Shown piece by piece: positions 18,814-29,430 of a stretch of DNA of 64,000 bases. The stretch lies in NCBI GenBank assembly GCA_938743325.2, contig OW568880.1, positions 310,001 to 374,000 of the forward strand, written 5' to 3'. The DNA is from Pycnococcus provasolii. Its lineage: Eukaryota; Chlorophyta; Pseudoscourfieldiophyceae; Pseudoscourfieldiales; Pycnococcaceae. Below the pieces are notes generated by a model, which was given only the letters and a program-made list of their open reading frames with translations, ran no database searches and had not been told where the DNA came from. The position numbers were made by a program, and so were the translations under genes. The stretch's first letter is position 1; the number at the start of each line of letters is the position of its first letter.

Positions 18814-21810
18814 ATGTCCAGCCACAGCGGATCGAAGTGGCTCGCGAACCAACAGGGAGCAGCAGCAGGCAGCAACCAAACGTCTGGCAACAACCAGCAA
18901 ACGGCTGCAAACAACACCACCGGCATATCTGGCGTGGCGGACCTCGAGTCCGCATTCGCGACACTGGGCGTGCCATCGCGAGAGAGCCCGATGCGAAGCA
19001 ACGCGGCTTTAAGACCCACGTCCGCCGTTGAGCAGCTGCGACAGTCGCTCAACATGCCGCCCGCGACACGCGCGCCGAACGGCATACCAACCTCAACGAA
19101 CCAGCAGATGCACCACCACCAGCAGCAGCAGTACCAGCAGCAGCCAACGATGATGCCGCACGCCTTCCACCAACCGGTGCGACCGGCGCCGCACGCACCC
19201 CAAACGAACACAACAACGGCAGCCACGTCATCCTCCGCAGCTCTCGCAGCCGCAGCCGCCGCGGCGGTCGAGCGATCGTCGCCTGACAGCTTTCAGAGGT
19301 ACTCGTCCACGAGCAGCAAGCAGAAGCTGTACGAGGCGTACAACGACCTGCACGGGCTTGCGCAGGACTTCCACAAGCCGTTCGACGCGCCGGCGATCCT
19401 CGTCGTCGGGCACCAGACGGACGGAAAAAGCGCACTCGTCGAGGCGCTCATGGGATTCCAGTTCAACCACGTCGGTGGTGGAACGAAGACGCGACGACCT
19501 ATCACTCTTCACATGAAGTACAACGCTGCGTGCGTGGAGCCGTTGTGCTACCTCGTCACGGACGAAGGGTTCGCTGCAACGACCGCGGCTGTCGAGGAGA
19601 TTCCCGTCACGCTCGAGGAGCTGCAGGAGTACATCGAGAGTGAGAACCGTCGACTCGAGCGTGAGTCCGAGAAGTTCTGGGCCAAGGAGATTGTCGTGAA
19701 AATCGAGTACAAGTACTGCCCGAACCTCACGATCATCGACACGCCCGGACTCATCGCCGCGGCGCCGGGGCGAAAGCACAGCACGCAGCAGTCGTCCGCG
19801 CGTGCCGTCGAGCAGCTCGTGCGATCGAAGATGGAGCAGAAGGAGTTCATCATCCTGTGCCTCGAGGACAACAGCGACTGGGGAAACACCACCACCAGGA
19901 GACTGGTCATGTCTGTAGACCCGGAGCTCAGGCGCAGCGTGATCGTCTCCACGAAGCTCGACACGCGCGTGCCGCAGTTCAGCCAGAGGGAGGATGTCGA
20001 ATTCTTCCTGCACCCACCGCCGAAGATTCTCGAGTCCACCATCCTCGGTGGTGCGCCCTTCTTCACGAGCGTGCCCAGCGGACGCGTGGGAGCGCACCGT
20101 GACGCCGCGTTCCCCTCGAACGAGGCGTTCCGCGACTCGGTGCGCGAACGCGAGACGCGCGACGTTACCGACCTCGAGAGGCTGCTCGATCGTCCGCTCG
20201 ACAGCTCCGAGCGCGCGCGCTGTGGAGTGAGTCGCCTTCGCAAGTTCCTTGAAGAGCTGCTGCAGCGTCGGTACCTCGAGAACGTCCCGTCGATCGTGCC
20301 TTTGCTCGAGAAGGAGCACCGCATCGCGAGCAGCAAGCTCGAGGCTACCGTCACGGAGCTGAATCGCCTCGATCGAGATCACCTCAAGGAGATGGGACGG
20401 CACGTGCGCGAGGGATTCCTCGATAGCCTCGGGCAGATCATGCGTGGCACCGTCTCCATTGCCGTGGGACGGCACGGTGAGACGCTCGCGGAGGAGCACA
20501 TCCGAAGCGGCGCCTACGTGGGACCGGACGGCAAGCCGCTGCCCCACTACGCGGGCTTGCCCAACGCGAACATGCGGCTGTACGGTGGCGCTCAGTACCA
20601 CCGAGCGATCGTCGAGTTCCGCCACGTTGTAGGGCAGATGAAGTGTCCGCCCATCTCGCGCGAGGAGATTGTCAACGCGTGCGGCATCGACGACGTGCAC
20701 GACGGCGTCAATTACACGCGAGCCGCTTGCGTGATTGCCATCGGCAAGGCGAAGGACGTGTTCGAGCCGTTCCTCTTCCAGCTGGGATACCGTCTCAGCC
20801 ACGTAATGAAGCGCATGCTTCCCATCGCGATCAGCGCGCTGCAGAAGAAGCACGAGATGAGCCACGGCAAGGGCATCAGCGCAAGCGGCGTCATGGGAAA
20901 CCCAGACGCGGAGGGAACCGGTGCCATCTTCGGAGTCGCGGGACATAGCCTCTTCCTTCGCCGTGTCGGCGACTCCTTCCACCGCTTCATCGAAATGACG
21001 GAGAAGGACTGCCGCGACAAGGCGCTCGAGGATCTCGAGTCGACGACGAGGTACATCTCCTGGAGCCTTCACAGCAAGAGTGGACAGGGACTTCGCGACA
21101 TGCTCCGACGTGCGGACGCCGCGCGCGCCGCCTCCACGGCGATGGAACAGCACAGCAACGAGGAGAGAGCCCTCACGCCCTCGAGCGGGTCGAGCAGCGA
21201 CCTCGTCACGTCCGCGCCGGCGCGTTTCTCCGAGATGGACCTGTACGACATGCTGTCATCCACGCTCTGGAGTCGACGCCTCGGCAGCGTCACCACCGAC
21301 ATCGTCCAGGCTCTCGTCTGCAGCGTCTTCGATGGAATTCGCGACCACGTCATCAGCTGCGCGGAGCTGAAGTTCAACTGTTTCTTCCTGATGCCGATCA
21401 TTGACAAATTTCCCGGAATTCTGCGCGAGCACCTCGAGCGTGCTTACGAGGAGGACCTCGATGGCGTCTTCGACGTCGCGAGTGTGAGGGAATCGCTCGA
21501 GCGCAGCAAAATGAGTCTCGATGCGGAGGTGGCGCAGGTGGAGCGGCTGCAGGAGAAGTTCCAGAGCATCCACCACACGCTGCAGAATCAGCAGGTGGAA
21601 TCGACAACCTCGGGCTCAGATGCGGGGTACGATGCGTGGGGTGACGAGAATTCCGAGGCACAGCCTCGACGCATGACTGGTGGCGGGCGTAAGCCTGCGG
21701 GCGTGGGCTACGGTGGACCGATGGCACAGCTTCGTGCAAGCCGCGAAAGCCTGCGAGGCTCGAGCTACGATGGACCGCTGTCACGTGCGCCACTTGGCCA
21801 GATGCGGTAG
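18814..21810 (+). CDS. DRP5B: Dynamin-related chloroplast division protein, DRP5B/ARC5-like
   Basis: A 998-aa protein. Residues 1-170 are a low-complexity Gln/Asn/Ser/Ala-rich extension. The GTPase domain follows with P-loop GHQTDGKSA (199-207), switch I around GGGTKTRRPITL, G3 TIIDTPGLIAAAPG and G4 STKLDTR. GHQTDGKS and ALMGFQFNHVGGG are the hallmarks of ARC5/DRP5B, which forms a ring on the outer surface of the dividing chloroplast (and acts on peroxisomes in plants). The middle/stalk and GED-like helices fill residues ~430-910, including AEVAQVERLQEKFQ near the end. The Gly/Ser/Arg-rich tail (from ~920) has no known function. The protein has no transit peptide, as expected for cytosolic recruitment. 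Confidence 0.92.
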   Translation: MSSHSGSKWLANQQGAAAGSNQTSGNNQQTAANNTTGISGVADLESAFATLGVPSRESPMRSNAALRPTSAVEQLRQSLNMPPATRAPNGIPTSTNQQMHHHQQQQYQQQPTMMPHAFHQPVRPAPHAPQTNTTTAATSSSAALAAAAAAAVERSSPDSFQRYSSTSSKQKLYEAYNDLHGLAQDFHKPFDAPAILVVGHQTDGKSALVEALMGFQFNHVGGGTKTRRPITLHMKYNAACVEPLCYLVTDEGFAATTAAVEEIPVTLEELQEYIESENRRLERESEKFWAKEIVVKIEYKYCPNLTIIDTPGLIAAAPGRKHSTQQSSARAVEQLVRSKMEQKEFIILCLEDNSDWGNTTTRRLVMSVDPELRRSVIVSTKLDTRVPQFSQREDVEFFLHPPPKILESTILGGAPFFTSVPSGRVGAHRDAAFPSNEAFRDSVRERETRDVTDLERLLDRPLDSSERARCGVSRLRKFLEELLQRRYLENVPSIVPLLEKEHRIASSKLEATVTELNRLDRDHLKEMGRHVREGFLDSLGQIMRGTVSIAVGRHGETLAEEHIRSGAYVGPDGKPLPHYAGLPNANMRLYGGAQYHRAIVEFRHVVGQMKCPPISREEIVNACGIDDVHDGVNYTRAACVIAIGKAKDVFEPFLFQLGYRLSHVMKRMLPIAISALQKKHEMSHGKGISASGVMGNPDAEGTGAIFGVAGHSLFLRRVGDSFHRFIEMTEKDCRDKALEDLESTTRYISWSLHSKSGQGLRDMLRRADAARAASTAMEQHSNEERALTPSSGSSSDLVTSAPARFSEMDLYDMLSSTLWSRRLGSVTTDIVQALVCSVFDGIRDHVISCAELKFNCFFLMPIIDKFPGILREHLERAYEEDLDGVFDVASVRESLERSKMSLDAEVAQVERLQEKFQSIHHTLQNQQVESTTSGSDAGYDAWGDENSEAQPRRMTGGGRKPAGVGYGGPMAQLRASRESLRGSSYDGPLSRAPLGQMR

Positions 21811-22235
21811 AGCCCATCACGCGCGACGACGGTCGCAAGACCGCCCTCACCTTTTCTTGAAATTTTCTGAACTGAAGGAGTGAGGTGCGAGAAATGTCGC
21901 CTCGTCGCGTGTACGCAGTTGCTAGCTTTTCTCTTTTTTTTTCATGTGATGCGGACCATTTTGAAAGGGTGCGTGCAATACTCGGCTGTCAAAGAAGTTG
22001 TGGAGTGATAGACGCCGGGAACCAGCGCAGAATGGGTTTTGACAAAGGTGGCGAATGGCGCGAAACCCGGCGGCGCATGTGTGTAACGGTTTCTTTCTTT
22101 TTGAGCTCATTTTTGTACTGCTTTTGAATCTAAGGGTCATAACTCATGATGCACTCTGCGGTCTTTGTTGATAATAAAATGGTGTCGTTACAAAAAAATT
22201 TAATAGTGCGCAAAATTAGCAAAATAATCATGTGA
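21811..22235. other. Convergent intergenic region
   Basis: This spacer separates the 3' ends of the dynamin gene (plus) and the 5-phosphatase gene (minus). It is AT-richer than the genes, with T-runs and TGTAA words that may serve polyadenylation. No gene is seen. Confidence 0.5.
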
Positions 22236-25200
22236 TCACGCACGCTCGCTTACACTCCTGCAAATGCCTGCCAATCGCTCCGAAGCTGCCTTGGTTGTGA
22301 GAGGTTGTGTGTGGCTGCATGACAGAAAAAATGCGTGCGCTGCAGCTGCGCGAAGCGACGAGGTTGTGCGATCGGGAGTCGAATCTGACGACGACGCACT
22401 CTCGGAAGAACGCAGCCAGCTTCCCTCACGAATCGACTCTTCGTCGCCACCAGCAGTCACAAGCAGCGCCCCAAAGGCCGCGGCGACGCAGGCACTGCTA
22501 ACGCTACCGGCGATAGCTCGACGGCGGTCGTCGCTCTCGTCCCCAGACGGATCGATCGCGGGGGTTGGCAAGTCGGAGAAAAATGCGACGAGGGCCGCGG
22601 AGACCACGTCGGCGGGCAAATTAGCTTCCATCACAGATGTGCCACTCGCAAGTGCTGACAAGGCTGGCGCACCAGCATCTCTAAGCCAATCGAAAGGACC
22701 AGGCGCAAACTCGCTTGGCACCGCGCCGCCGCCAGCATCCATTGCTCCGGAAAATTCAGCCGCGAGCGCGGCAAGCGAGCCTGTCAAGTCACCGCTTGCG
22801 ACAAATGTTCCAGACGTCGTGCGCACGGCAAGTCGGTCCTCCTCGCTGAGCAGCGCACTCAGGGGAGTTGACGGCGAGCTCGCGTCCGAATTTGCCTGTG
22901 CGGCTGGCAGTGGTATCCCTCCATCTCGCGCAAGTCGAACAAGCGGAGAGAGCACGACTGAGGCGTCGGGCTTGTCACGGTTGCGCGCGTGTACGAGTGC
23001 GTGGCATAACCACTGGATCGGGCCTGCGGCCCGGTCGTAACCTGGCAGCACGCGACGACACAATTTGTACGACTCATGAGGATCCGTGCTCGGCACCTGC
23101 GTGCGGATGCGAGCTGGAACCCCCGGAGTGGTCGTCGACGCAGATGCAGGCTCCACCTTCAGATTGACGCGAACTTCGTCCGAGTCCATGTCTGCTAAGA
23201 TCGAGGTCAGCACGCGCTCCACCGCAGAGTCCGCCGCTGCCTCGGGATCCTGCTCCGTGGGCGCGTCGCCGTCGTCGTTGTCGTTGTCCTTGTCCTTGTC
23301 CTTGTCGATCTCCTGAGCTAGTTCTGGTGTCGACGGCAGGTCTGCCGCCGACCCCACCGCGGACAAGGTTGCCACCTGCTCATCGTCGCCATTTTCTGTC
23401 ACTGCCGACGGTCCCTCGTATTGGCGCAGACAGTCCAGGTCACAGCCGTACGGGTGGCCGGCATATTTGACTGTAATCGGAACAAACGAATCGCCCCCCA
23501 TCTCGCATCCTAAGACGAGCACTGTGGAAAGTTCAGCGCCGCCATCCACAGCCACGCCTGCCGCGCCGGGTTTGCACCACACTTCACCCGGCGCGCGGCG
23601 CGCGTCGCCAGGTCCGATGCGAGCACAGAAGCTGAGTTCCTTCTCTTCTTCAGGTAGCAGGAGGCCCTCCCGTGGAGTCACGGAAAGCCAGCGTGGTAAT
23701 TCGGCGTGACCAGCGGCATCATCAGGTGTGACGCGGAATCCCCACAGAGCTGGGCAGCCCCCTTCGTTGCATAGTGTTGCAAAGATGCCCGACTCGACGT
23801 TCGTGGATTGCGCACCCAATGGTTCATCCAACGGCGGTGCACGCGCAATGCTACCGTACCGTGCCTTCCCTGGAAACGATACACCGACTGCCGAAGCCTC
23901 CGTTGCCTGCGAATCTCGATAAGCCACGCGGCAGCGGGGAATGGTTTTGGTGGCAGAGGCCATGTCGACGTCGCGAAAAGCTCGACGGAGGCACGCCACA
24001 GCGGGTGGTATTGGCACGGGCGCCGGTGGAGATGCGGAACCTTTCGCTGGCGACGTGCCAGGCGAAGATGGAAGTTCCATGCGCGCGTACCGGCAAGTAA
24101 GGCGTGCGTGGAGATGTACTGGCCGATGGTCGCTCAAGCGTAGGTCGGCTGATCCGTAAGACCTGCAGCTGATATGTGCAAGGCTAGTGGGCATGACAGA
24201 CGTCGCGGTTTTACGCACACGAAGCAAGCAGCGATCGGTCCATGCAGGTTTCCGCGGTTTGGAATCCTCCTCCGGCTGCGCGTCCTTTTTCGAAACGATC
24301 GCCACGTCTTCCTCTAAGTCTGTCGCATTCGATGCGCTTTCATCCGCGTCGTCTTCAGGTTCACCCGTGTATCGATCCGTTCCTTTCTTGAACTTGAATG
24401 TCGGCGGGAATGTAATTGGCTCCTCACGAAAGCCGGGAAAGACGCGGCCTGCGGCCATCTCGGCCGTCAGTTCGTCGTGCGCGTTCAGCAAGGCTGCTGG
24501 GCTACCTGTGTCCATAAGGCTGTCTTTCACATAAGTCACCGCACCGCGCACGTCCGTCTGCTTCACTGGCATGTCGTGAAGACGGTAGTTCAAATCGCCC
24601 ACAAAAAAACAGATGTCGTGATCCTCTACGCTAAGAGTAGGAACCTTGGCTTTCGACGCCGCTTCGTTTGCGTCTCCACTCGTCGATGCCGCAGCTGCCG
24701 CGGCTGCCAACATCTTGGCGCGGATGATGAGAGCAGCCTCCGTCGGCGGCGCAGCAAGCACCGCGGCGCCGTCGAATGTGCCGCGCCGAAGAATGGATGA
24801 TGCGTCATCGTTTCGGCGTTTCTCGGAACCAATGTCCTCTCCCGAGCTGAGGTGCGCTGAGATGAAGGCCACCGTCGTCTCGTGTACTCTTACGGACGCA
24901 AGGCAACCTCCCTTGTTGCCGAGGACCCCAAGTGTTCCAGTAGCAACGGCGTCCGTTCCAAAGGCACCAACCTTACCCTCGCTGACATCTGTGGCAATAG
25001 CCCAGACACTCAGGTATGTTCCCACGAGCTGTCTCTTCGCTATTCGCGTGTAGGGCACGCCGTAGCGTTGGTGCAACGTCAGGGCTGCAAGGCTGTCCCA
25101 GTCAGCCGCCGCCTTGGCGCCGCCGTCGACGTCGTATCCGAGAGAACCCTGTACGACGTTAGAAGCTGACAGTGACACCATCTCCTGAAGGCACATTGCT

Positions 25201-25601
25201 ACGAGTGTTGGCGCGGCGTCGTCGTCGTACTGCGCGTTTGGGTCTGAGGGGTCTGGCATAGCTGCGAGCCACGGCGCCAAGTCCGCCTCAGCGCTGTCAA
25301 CGCTCGGCGGCGCCGAACCGCACACGTTCCACGAGCAGACGACGACGCGCAGTGTCGACTTTGCGGTATGTTCGTCTTCGTCCACGTCACAGAATGCACG
25401 TCTCACCGCCTGCGAGCGCACGTTTGCGAGGATTCTCTGGCATCCGGGCGGGAGGGCGCGAACGCGTGCGACGGGCACATTGGAAGCATTGGAGGAAGCG
25501 GCGGCTGGTTGATTAGCCGCCGTGGAAGCGCGTGAGCGCGACGACGGCGACGACGACGACGTTGCCGACGACGACGTCAGCCAGTTGGCGAAGCGCTTCA
25601 T
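22236..25601 (-). CDS. OCRL/INPP5B-like inositol polyphosphate 5-phosphatase with RhoGAP-like domain
   Basis: A 1121-aa protein starting MKRFANWLTSSSATS (an upstream ATG at 25652 gives 17 extra residues). The catalytic domain (~60-480) has VVCSWNVCG, CLQEMVSLS, FISAHLSSGE, the first signature FFVGDLNYRLHD, the second signature PAWTDRCLL and SDHRPVHLH. An immunoglobulin-like ASH segment follows (~500-720, with PLPRWLSVTPREGLLLP-like strands). After an acidic KDKDNDND linker there is a RhoGAP-like region (~830-1090: VVSAALVAFFSDLPTPAI). This order matches animal OCRL1/INPP5B, which remove the 5-phosphate from PI(4,5)P2 on endosomes and Golgi and at cilia. The RhoGAP domain shows no clear catalytic Arg finger and may be inactive, as in OCRL. 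Confidence 0.86.
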   Translation of the reverse strand: MKRFANWLTSSSATSSSSPSSRSRASTAANQPAAASSNASNVPVARVRALPPGCQRILANVRSQAVRRAFCDVDEDEHTAKSTLRVVVCSWNVCGSAPPSVDSAEADLAPWLAAMPDPSDPNAQYDDDAAPTLVAMCLQEMVSLSASNVVQGSLGYDVDGGAKAAADWDSLAALTLHQRYGVPYTRIAKRQLVGTYLSVWAIATDVSEGKVGAFGTDAVATGTLGVLGNKGGCLASVRVHETTVAFISAHLSSGEDIGSEKRRNDDASSILRRGTFDGAAVLAAPPTEAALIIRAKMLAAAAAAASTSGDANEAASKAKVPTLSVEDHDICFFVGDLNYRLHDMPVKQTDVRGAVTYVKDSLMDTGSPAALLNAHDELTAEMAAGRVFPGFREEPITFPPTFKFKKGTDRYTGEPEDDADESASNATDLEEDVAIVSKKDAQPEEDSKPRKPAWTDRCLLRVRKTATSVMPTSLAHISCRSYGSADLRLSDHRPVHLHARLTCRYARMELPSSPGTSPAKGSASPPAPVPIPPAVACLRRAFRDVDMASATKTIPRCRVAYRDSQATEASAVGVSFPGKARYGSIARAPPLDEPLGAQSTNVESGIFATLCNEGGCPALWGFRVTPDDAAGHAELPRWLSVTPREGLLLPEEEKELSFCARIGPGDARRAPGEVWCKPGAAGVAVDGGAELSTVLVLGCEMGGDSFVPITVKYAGHPYGCDLDCLRQYEGPSAVTENGDDEQVATLSAVGSAADLPSTPELAQEIDKDKDKDNDNDDGDAPTEQDPEAAADSAVERVLTSILADMDSDEVRVNLKVEPASASTTTPGVPARIRTQVPSTDPHESYKLCRRVLPGYDRAAGPIQWLCHALVHARNRDKPDASVVLSPLVRLARDGGIPLPAAQANSDASSPSTPLSALLSEEDRLAVRTTSGTFVASGDLTGSLAALAAEFSGAMDAGGGAVPSEFAPGPFDWLRDAGAPALSALASGTSVMEANLPADVVSAALVAFFSDLPTPAIDPSGDESDDRRRAIAGSVSSACVAAAFGALLVTAGGDEESIREGSWLRSSESASSSDSTPDRTTSSLRAAAAHAFFLSCSHTQPLTTKAASERLAGICRSVSERA

Positions 25602-25727
25602 ATTATTGGAGTGTGAATAATGAATAATGAAGACGAAAACGGAGCAGGTCAAAAGACCTGGTCAAAAGGAAAAAAAAACGAAAAACGAAAAAGCCTCGGA
25701 AACGAAAAGGAACAAAAAGATGACTCA

Positions 25728-25736
25728 AACCCCGAA
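25728..25736 (+). promoter_or_regulatory. AACCCCGAA motif upstream of PWP2
   Basis: An exact AACCCCGAA copy lies 134 bp before the PWP2 start in the sense direction, in the divergent promoter shared with the 5-phosphatase gene. GGGGTTT words follow at 25747 and 25779. See the findings for the other copies. Confidence 0.4.
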
Positions 25737-25869
25737 AATCCGGATTGGGGTTTGACTTGGGGAATCAAGACTTTCTTTGGGGTTTGGCCCAGTTGGCACC
25801 CCCCCCCGGCCGCCGCCGCCTCTTCTTTGCGTCCTCGTTCATCCTTCCCCTGACACTCTTACTACGAAT

Positions 25870-28773
25870 ATGGCGCACGCGCTCGCTCTGAACGCCGTGT
25901 GCGGCGCGCCGTTCCGAGGAGGCGACGTCGTGCTCACAACCACGCGCACGCACACGATGAACCATGCCAATGCGGCAGGAAACTCCTCTGCACTCCTATT
26001 ACACGCCTCAGGCGCGCGACTATTGGCCTCAGACCTCTCCGCGGGCGCTGAGAGACTCTTCAGCCCGCGCGAGGCGAGAGCGGCGCTCGTGCGCGTGTGC
26101 GCGTCGAACGACGGAAACGCCGTGCTCGCTGTCGACGCGGACGGACTCGCGCTGCTCATGACGCCGGACCATGCCAAGCACGGCGCCGCGGGAAACCTGG
26201 GCGGGGCGGTGCACGCCGCGTGCTTCTCGCCGAGGCGTAACGACGAGTTCGCGACGTGCGTCGGACGACTCGTCAAGGTGTGGCGCGTCTTCCAGCGCGA
26301 GCGATTTTACCTGCGCATGACATTCGGACAGTGCACGGCGCGAGCGACGCACGTCAGCTACTCGCCTGACGGGAAGTACCTCGTCGTGTGCTCCGAGGAC
26401 CTCGCGGTCCGTGTGCTCAAGCTCGTGGACGATAACGAGCCTGCGGCGAAGGCGAGACGGCGTGCGGAGGGCGACGATGGCGAAGGCAACGACGAAGATG
26501 GAACAGTCGCAGACGGAGAGTCGAAAATTGAGCCCGTGATTTTGCACGGCCATCGCGCGACGCCCGTCGGCGCTTGGTTTGGCAGACAAGGCGGCATCTA
26601 CAGCATTGGACAGGACGGCGTGGTGATAGGTTGGCGTCCGATGGAGGTTCCAACGGCCAAGGAGATGCAGGCGCACAAAAAAAAACGCCGGCTTCCACTG
26701 TGGGCGGGTGCGGATGGCCTGGCGTACGGTGCGGCGTGGAAGTACTTTGCGGGACTTCCGGGACCTGGTGGTCGCGATGTTACAGCTGCCGCGTTCGCCA
26801 ACGCGGAGGCGCCGCTGCTTGTCGTCGGGCTGCGGAATGGCGCTTTCCGAGTGTTTCAGATGCCGCTGTTCTACGGTGGAGCCGCGGATGCTGTGGCGAA
26901 GCAGGCTGCGATTGAGGGTCAGAGTGCGATGCCCGTCGAGCTGCACACGCTCTCCGCCGCACCTGGCGCGCCGCTCGACAGCATCTGCTTCGGCGGCCCA
27001 TCGGCGGCGGCGGCGGACGATGGCAAGGCGAATTACCCGTGGATTGCAATTGGCTGCAAGACGCTGGGACAGGTGGTGGTGTGGGACTGGCGTCGTGAGA
27101 CGTACGTCATGCGCCAACGTGGGCACAGCTATCAGGTGAACCGATGCGCCGTCAGCCCATCAGGCGAGACATTCGCCACCGCGTCCGACGATGGCACAGT
27201 CAAGCTGTGGCACGCAAACTCGTGCCACGCCATCGCTACGTACTCTGGGCACGCTGCGCCCGTCGCCGACGTGTGCTTCATGCAGGCTGGAGGCGTCGTC
27301 GCGAGTGCGTCGCGCGACGGCACCGTGCGACTGCACGACGTTACGAGGCACCGGTGCTTCCGCGTTCTAACTTCGCCGGAGGCTGCGCCGTTAACCTGCT
27401 TGCGCGGCGACGCGGCTGGCGATGTGATCGCAGCTGGCTCAGGCGGCGGATCATTTCTGATCTACGTGTGGGCCGTGCGAACAGGAAAGCTTCTCGACTC
27501 CCTGAGCGGGCACACCGCGCCGATCGTCGGCGTTCGATTCGCGCCGCACGGACACCCGTACCTCGCGAGCACGAGCTGGGACAAGTCGCTGCGCCTATGG
27601 GACGTCTTCGGCACTGCGGTGAACGAGTCGTTCGCGCACCTTCACGACGCCACGGCGCTTGACTACAAGCCTGACGGCAAGGAGATCGCGGTGGCAACGC
27701 TCGACGGCGCGGTGACATTCTGGGATCCCGAGGCTGGCCAGGCGCGCGGCACGATCGATGGCAAGCGCCACGTCGGCATGCGACGCACAGCTGCCGACGG
27801 GCAGGGGCTGCCCGAAGGTGGCCACTTCCAGTGCGTCGCATACTCCGCGAACGGAGAGACGCTCTATGCCGCCGGCCTGGGACCGTACCTTTGCATCTAC
27901 GACTCTGTGAGGCGCGTTCTGCTAAGGCGAGTCGAGATGACTGCGGCGAAGCGGCTGTGGAACGCGATCGCCGATCGCGTTGACACGCGCAATATCACGG
28001 AGGCGGGCGCGCGTAGCATGCTCGATGTGGCTCCGAGCGACGCGCTTGGCGCCCTCGGCGCGCGGCCAGGACGTGGTGGAAGTGCTGCTCCAAGCGCGTC
28101 AATCGCGCCACGCCACAGCGCCGCCGCGGTGGGCGGCAGCCCGGAGGCGGTTCTCGACCTGCCTGGCATGCGTGCGGGTGGATCCCTCGTCTACTCCATC
28201 CGCGATGTGCAGCCTAGCTCAGACGGCACACGGCTCGTGGCTGCGAGTACCGAGGGTGTGCTCGTGCTGGCGAAAGATACCGGCGTTGCTTTCGACCCCG
28301 TGGACCTCGGCGGGGCAGGAGCGTGGGCAACGCCCGCGGCCGTGGCCCGCCGCGCCGCGGAAGGAGAGTTCTTGACTGGGCTCGTGGCCGCGCTGCGTCT
28401 CGGCGAGACGGCGCTCGCCGAGCGCGTCATGCTCGCCGTGCCCGCCGCGGAGGTGGAGAGCGTCGTGCGAGACGTGCCCGACGCCCTCGTCGTGCCGCTG
28501 CTCGAGGTTCTCGCTGCGTGTGTGGGCAAGGCGAGCGGAAACGCCAGCGGGAAGGACGGCGATAGCCGACCGCCGTTGGAACGAACGCTGACGTGGGTAA
28601 GAGCGCTTGTGGCGGCAAAGGCGCCCGCAATCTCCGCGAGAGGTGGGGCTTGTGCTCCTCCACTGCGTGCAGTGCTCGGCGAGCTTGCCGCGTTGCAACG
28701 CGACATCGGCGAGGCCTGCGTGCGCAATCGAGACCTGCTTCGATTCTGCTGTAGCACAGCATTGGACCTGTGA
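25870..28773 (+). CDS. PWP2: PWP2/UTP1, WD40 protein of the SSU processome
   Basis: A 967-aa protein starting MAHALALNAVCG; an upstream in-frame ATG at 25777 was rejected because it adds a Pro-rich stretch from the promoter. It has about 12-14 WD40 blades forming two propellers: DGKYLVVCSEDLAVRV, RGHSYQVNRCAVSPSGETFA, DDGTVKLWHANS, SASRDGTVRLHDV and STSWDKSLRLWDVF are clear. After the last blade comes the Utp12-like helical C-terminus (~800-960). PWP2 belongs to the UTP-B subcomplex that binds the 5' ETS of pre-18S rRNA in the nucleolus. An acidic insertion (~210) and an Ala/Gly-rich insertion (~770) are local. It shares a promoter region with the 5-phosphatase gene on the other strand. Confidence 0.92.
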   Translation: MAHALALNAVCGAPFRGGDVVLTTTRTHTMNHANAAGNSSALLLHASGARLLASDLSAGAERLFSPREARAALVRVCASNDGNAVLAVDADGLALLMTPDHAKHGAAGNLGGAVHAACFSPRRNDEFATCVGRLVKVWRVFQRERFYLRMTFGQCTARATHVSYSPDGKYLVVCSEDLAVRVLKLVDDNEPAAKARRRAEGDDGEGNDEDGTVADGESKIEPVILHGHRATPVGAWFGRQGGIYSIGQDGVVIGWRPMEVPTAKEMQAHKKKRRLPLWAGADGLAYGAAWKYFAGLPGPGGRDVTAAAFANAEAPLLVVGLRNGAFRVFQMPLFYGGAADAVAKQAAIEGQSAMPVELHTLSAAPGAPLDSICFGGPSAAAADDGKANYPWIAIGCKTLGQVVVWDWRRETYVMRQRGHSYQVNRCAVSPSGETFATASDDGTVKLWHANSCHAIATYSGHAAPVADVCFMQAGGVVASASRDGTVRLHDVTRHRCFRVLTSPEAAPLTCLRGDAAGDVIAAGSGGGSFLIYVWAVRTGKLLDSLSGHTAPIVGVRFAPHGHPYLASTSWDKSLRLWDVFGTAVNESFAHLHDATALDYKPDGKEIAVATLDGAVTFWDPEAGQARGTIDGKRHVGMRRTAADGQGLPEGGHFQCVAYSANGETLYAAGLGPYLCIYDSVRRVLLRRVEMTAAKRLWNAIADRVDTRNITEAGARSMLDVAPSDALGALGARPGRGGSAAPSASIAPRHSAAAVGGSPEAVLDLPGMRAGGSLVYSIRDVQPSSDGTRLVAASTEGVLVLAKDTGVAFDPVDLGGAGAWATPAAVARRAAEGEFLTGLVAALRLGETALAERVMLAVPAAEVESVVRDVPDALVVPLLEVLAACVGKASGNASGKDGDSRPPLERTLTWVRALVAAKAPAISARGGACAPPLRAVLGELAALQRDIGEACVRNRDLLRFCCSTALDL

Positions 28774-29430
28774 ATGTGTAAATAACTACCTCTAACTCTC
28801 AACTTTCTACACTAACAGTAATTACAGAATGGTCAGCCTCACAATCCCAGCGCCAGCACTGAGACCCTTGCCATGAAGCGAGGCGACGCACAGCCGTGAT
28901 GCACACGACGCATGTCGTTTTGTTCCCTCTCCACCCGGTGCGAGCGCGAGAGTCACCGCCATGGCATCCCATCCACGAGACAAGGGCAGTCGTCCGAGCG
29001 TGAAGCGCGTTGTCATCGCAGACTTCGAACGCGTTTCTTTCAGGTATTGCCATAGCCAGGGGAGAGGTCCGAGAAAAAAGGAGGGAATTCGGGGGAATGG
29101 AATTCATTTCGGGGTTGGGATTCCTCATTCGGGGTTCTCCCAACCTCGTTCGTTCCGCCCCTCGTTCCCCTACCATCCTACGCACTTTTCCATTCTATTT
29201 CAGAGAGTGTCCATGATGACGACGCCGCCGCAAATGCTTTGTTCCAAGCAAGGCATGTCACAGAAGGCACTTATTATTATTATTTATACGTTCGTTCAGA
29301 TGCTTCGTTCCCTGTTTCTTTTCGTTCCGGCACTTCTCACGCGACGTACCTTTAAGTCAATTGTCATTTGCTCTTCCGTACTCTTCACTGTGCTATTCTT
29401 CAGTTTGGATTTTCCAGGAGTAGATAGAAG
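28774..29430. other. Intergenic with two TTCGGGGTT motifs; possible small minus-strand exon
   Basis: TTCGGGGTT occurs twice, at 29108-29116 and 29128-29136, about 300 bp before the next gene. An AT-rich (TTATTATTATT) patch sits at 29271. The minus frame 29016-28822 (ends KGLSAGAGIVRLTIL) has fair codon composition and could be the last exon of a small gene. I found no matching upstream exon or known domain, so it was not called as a gene. Confidence 0.4.

Noticed and set aside
19228-21153. Long minus-strand frame (641 codons) opposite the dynamin gene
   Set aside because: It mirrors the high third-base GC of the real gene; its Arg/His/Val-rich product has no domain.
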